Assembly: GCF_030295975.1 (NCBI RefSeq)
Contig: NZ_AP027364.1
Coordinates: 1,736,001-1,800,000 of the forward strand
DNA: 64,000 nucleotides
Source of the DNA: Thalassotalea atypica
GTDB taxonomy: Bacteria > Pseudomonadota > Gammaproteobacteria > Enterobacterales > Alteromonadaceae
Direction: 5' to 3'
The translations under genes were made by a program, and so were the position numbers. The notes under the pieces were generated by a model. It saw only the letters and a list, made by a program, of their open reading frames with translations, was not told the origin of the DNA and searched no databases. Below, piece after piece: positions 63,386 through 64,000 of the stretch (position 1 is the first letter of the stretch; each line of letters starts with the position of its first letter).

Positions 63386-63601
63386 CAGTTTACAAATAAA
63401 CTTGAGCGGTTTACCGCTTAAACTATTTATAAGCTACTGATTAATTTAATGACTTTACCTTAATTAAAAAGAAGCGCTAAGAATAGGGCGACTTAAGATA
63501 AATGTAAAAAGATTGATTTGAACGAGGAATTGCATGATATGAAAATCCATTTTATTCGTTAAAAACTAATCCATGTTTTTACACTTAAAGATAAAGACTG
63601 C
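63386..63601 (-). other. Cassette without a convincing gene
   Basis: 216 bp. A near-perfect hairpin TTGAGCGGT/ACCGCTTAA with a two-base loop at 63402-63420 lies next to the attC. The longest frames are under 25 codons. It may be a non-coding RNA or an empty cassette. Confidence 0.55.
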
Positions 63602-63698
63602 TAACGCCACGCTAAGCGGCGAAAAGTAGTTGGCTAAAATAGTGAACGTAGTGAACAAAAGCCAACTGTTTTTTGTCCGTTCTTGAGCGCCTTGTTAG
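63602..63698 (-). repeat. attC site
   Basis: Left core TAACGCC, arms AGTTGGCT/AGCCAACT, loop GTGAACGTAGTGAAC, right end CTTGTTAG with the stop of the next gene. Confidence 0.93.
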
Positions 63699-64000
63699 GT
63701 TTTTACTAGCTCCTCACTACAATGAGGACATGATTGCATTGAAAAGCCAGCCTTTTTACTATTACTTAGTGCTAGAAATGGTAATTGCACATAACAAGCG
63801 GGGCAGCACCATATTTTACTTAGTACAAACCTTACAATGATAACTGTTGGTATTACGGTACTCCACATACCAACGGAAATGTGAACTGGCCCTAACATTA
63901 ACCCCGAGTGAAAAAATGCTTCAAGGGTTGGAACAGAGTATAAGCTCGCGAGAAATAAGAAATATACCAACACGAAAGTAGAAAGCTTCCATTTGGCTTG
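63695..64000 (-). CDS. Membrane protein with C-terminal zinc-ribbon cysteines, open at right edge (cassette gene)
   Basis: At least 100 residues visible; the frame is open through the window end (KWKLSTFVLVYF..), so the start is not certain. Two membrane segments (~10-28 and ~40-58 of the visible part) precede two Cys pairs, CCPACY and SCPHCS, ~25 residues apart, which should bind zinc. The TAA stop is in the attC. No family recognised. Confidence 0.55.
   Translation of the reverse strand, partial: QAKWKLSTFVLVYFLFLASLYSVPTLEAFFHSGLMLGPVHISVGMWSTVIPTVIIVRFVLSKIWCCPACYVQLPFLALSNSKKAGFSMQSCPHCSEELVKT

Noticed and set aside
43194-63698. Possible CRISPR array because of regularly spaced repeats
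   Set aside because: Units are ~90-108 bp, imperfect, palindromic with covarying arms and separated by whole genes; this is the attC pattern.

Overview
The window looks like a chromosome segment of an AT-rich marine gammaproteobacterium of the Alteromonadales, most likely Colwelliaceae-like (Colwellia/Thalassotalea). This rests on the long form of PurC, an OmpA-like/NorM/RibE neighbourhood, a marine-type Pds regulatory set and a large sedentary integron. The genus is inference from gene content; no rRNA gene is present to settle it.

Layout. (1) 1-16,200 is housekeeping core: an OmpA-family gene cut by the left edge, norM divergent from ribE, a fructosamine-kinase-family gene, a START-domain gene, the translation operon thrS-infC-rpmI-rplT (infC starts at ATT), purC, then pheS-pheT-ihfA behind an attenuator-like hairpin, and azoR. 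(2) 16,200-36,650 is mixed core: an HDOD-GAF regulator, queC/queE (queuosine), pdsS-pdsR/pdsO (the regulatory and OmpA-like parts of the proteobacterial dedicated sortase system, here without a sortase or target), the divergent SOS pair dinG/polB sharing a LexA-type box, metC, a run of small minus-strand accessory genes (cupin, RibD-C reductase, GNATs, transglutaminase-like, AraC regulator), and a YfiR-like/HATPase signalling protein whose phospho-acceptor histidine position is a tyrosine. (3) 36,650-43,200 is a decayed zone: minus-strand genes separated by eroded attC-like sequences, with gene fragments and frameshifts (VOC protein, metallophosphoesterase, NTF2-like protein). (4) 43,194-64,000 is a well-preserved chromosomal integron array, still open at the right edge. 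It has 33 intact attC sites of about 87-108 bp, each closing a short minus-strand cassette.

Cassette genes read leftward, so attI and intI should lie beyond position 64,000, and the eroded left part should be the oldest, distal end. Cassette products are mostly small membrane, lipoprotein or exported proteins of unknown role. Recognisable ones are a globin, an NAD-dependent epimerase, a trypsin-like protease, an acyltransferase-3, an exported methyltransferase, a TonB-C-like protein, a small 2OG-Fe(II) oxygenase and a P-loop kinase. Three are defence-like: a two-gene TIR + membrane-partner cassette (61,017-62,109), an Apea-like HEPN protein (55,579-56,565) and a compact HEPN protein (62,216-62,809). 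Four cassettes hold no convincing gene. One cassette (52,581-53,147) carries a clear protein-coding frame with no usable start codon.

The arrangement suggests that core transcription units end cleanly at hairpin terminators. Cassettes are stacked head to tail with almost no spacer, and many genes take their stop codon directly from the TAACAAG end of the attC. The best candidate for an undescribed system is the TIR/membrane-protein cassette, with its HEPN neighbour.
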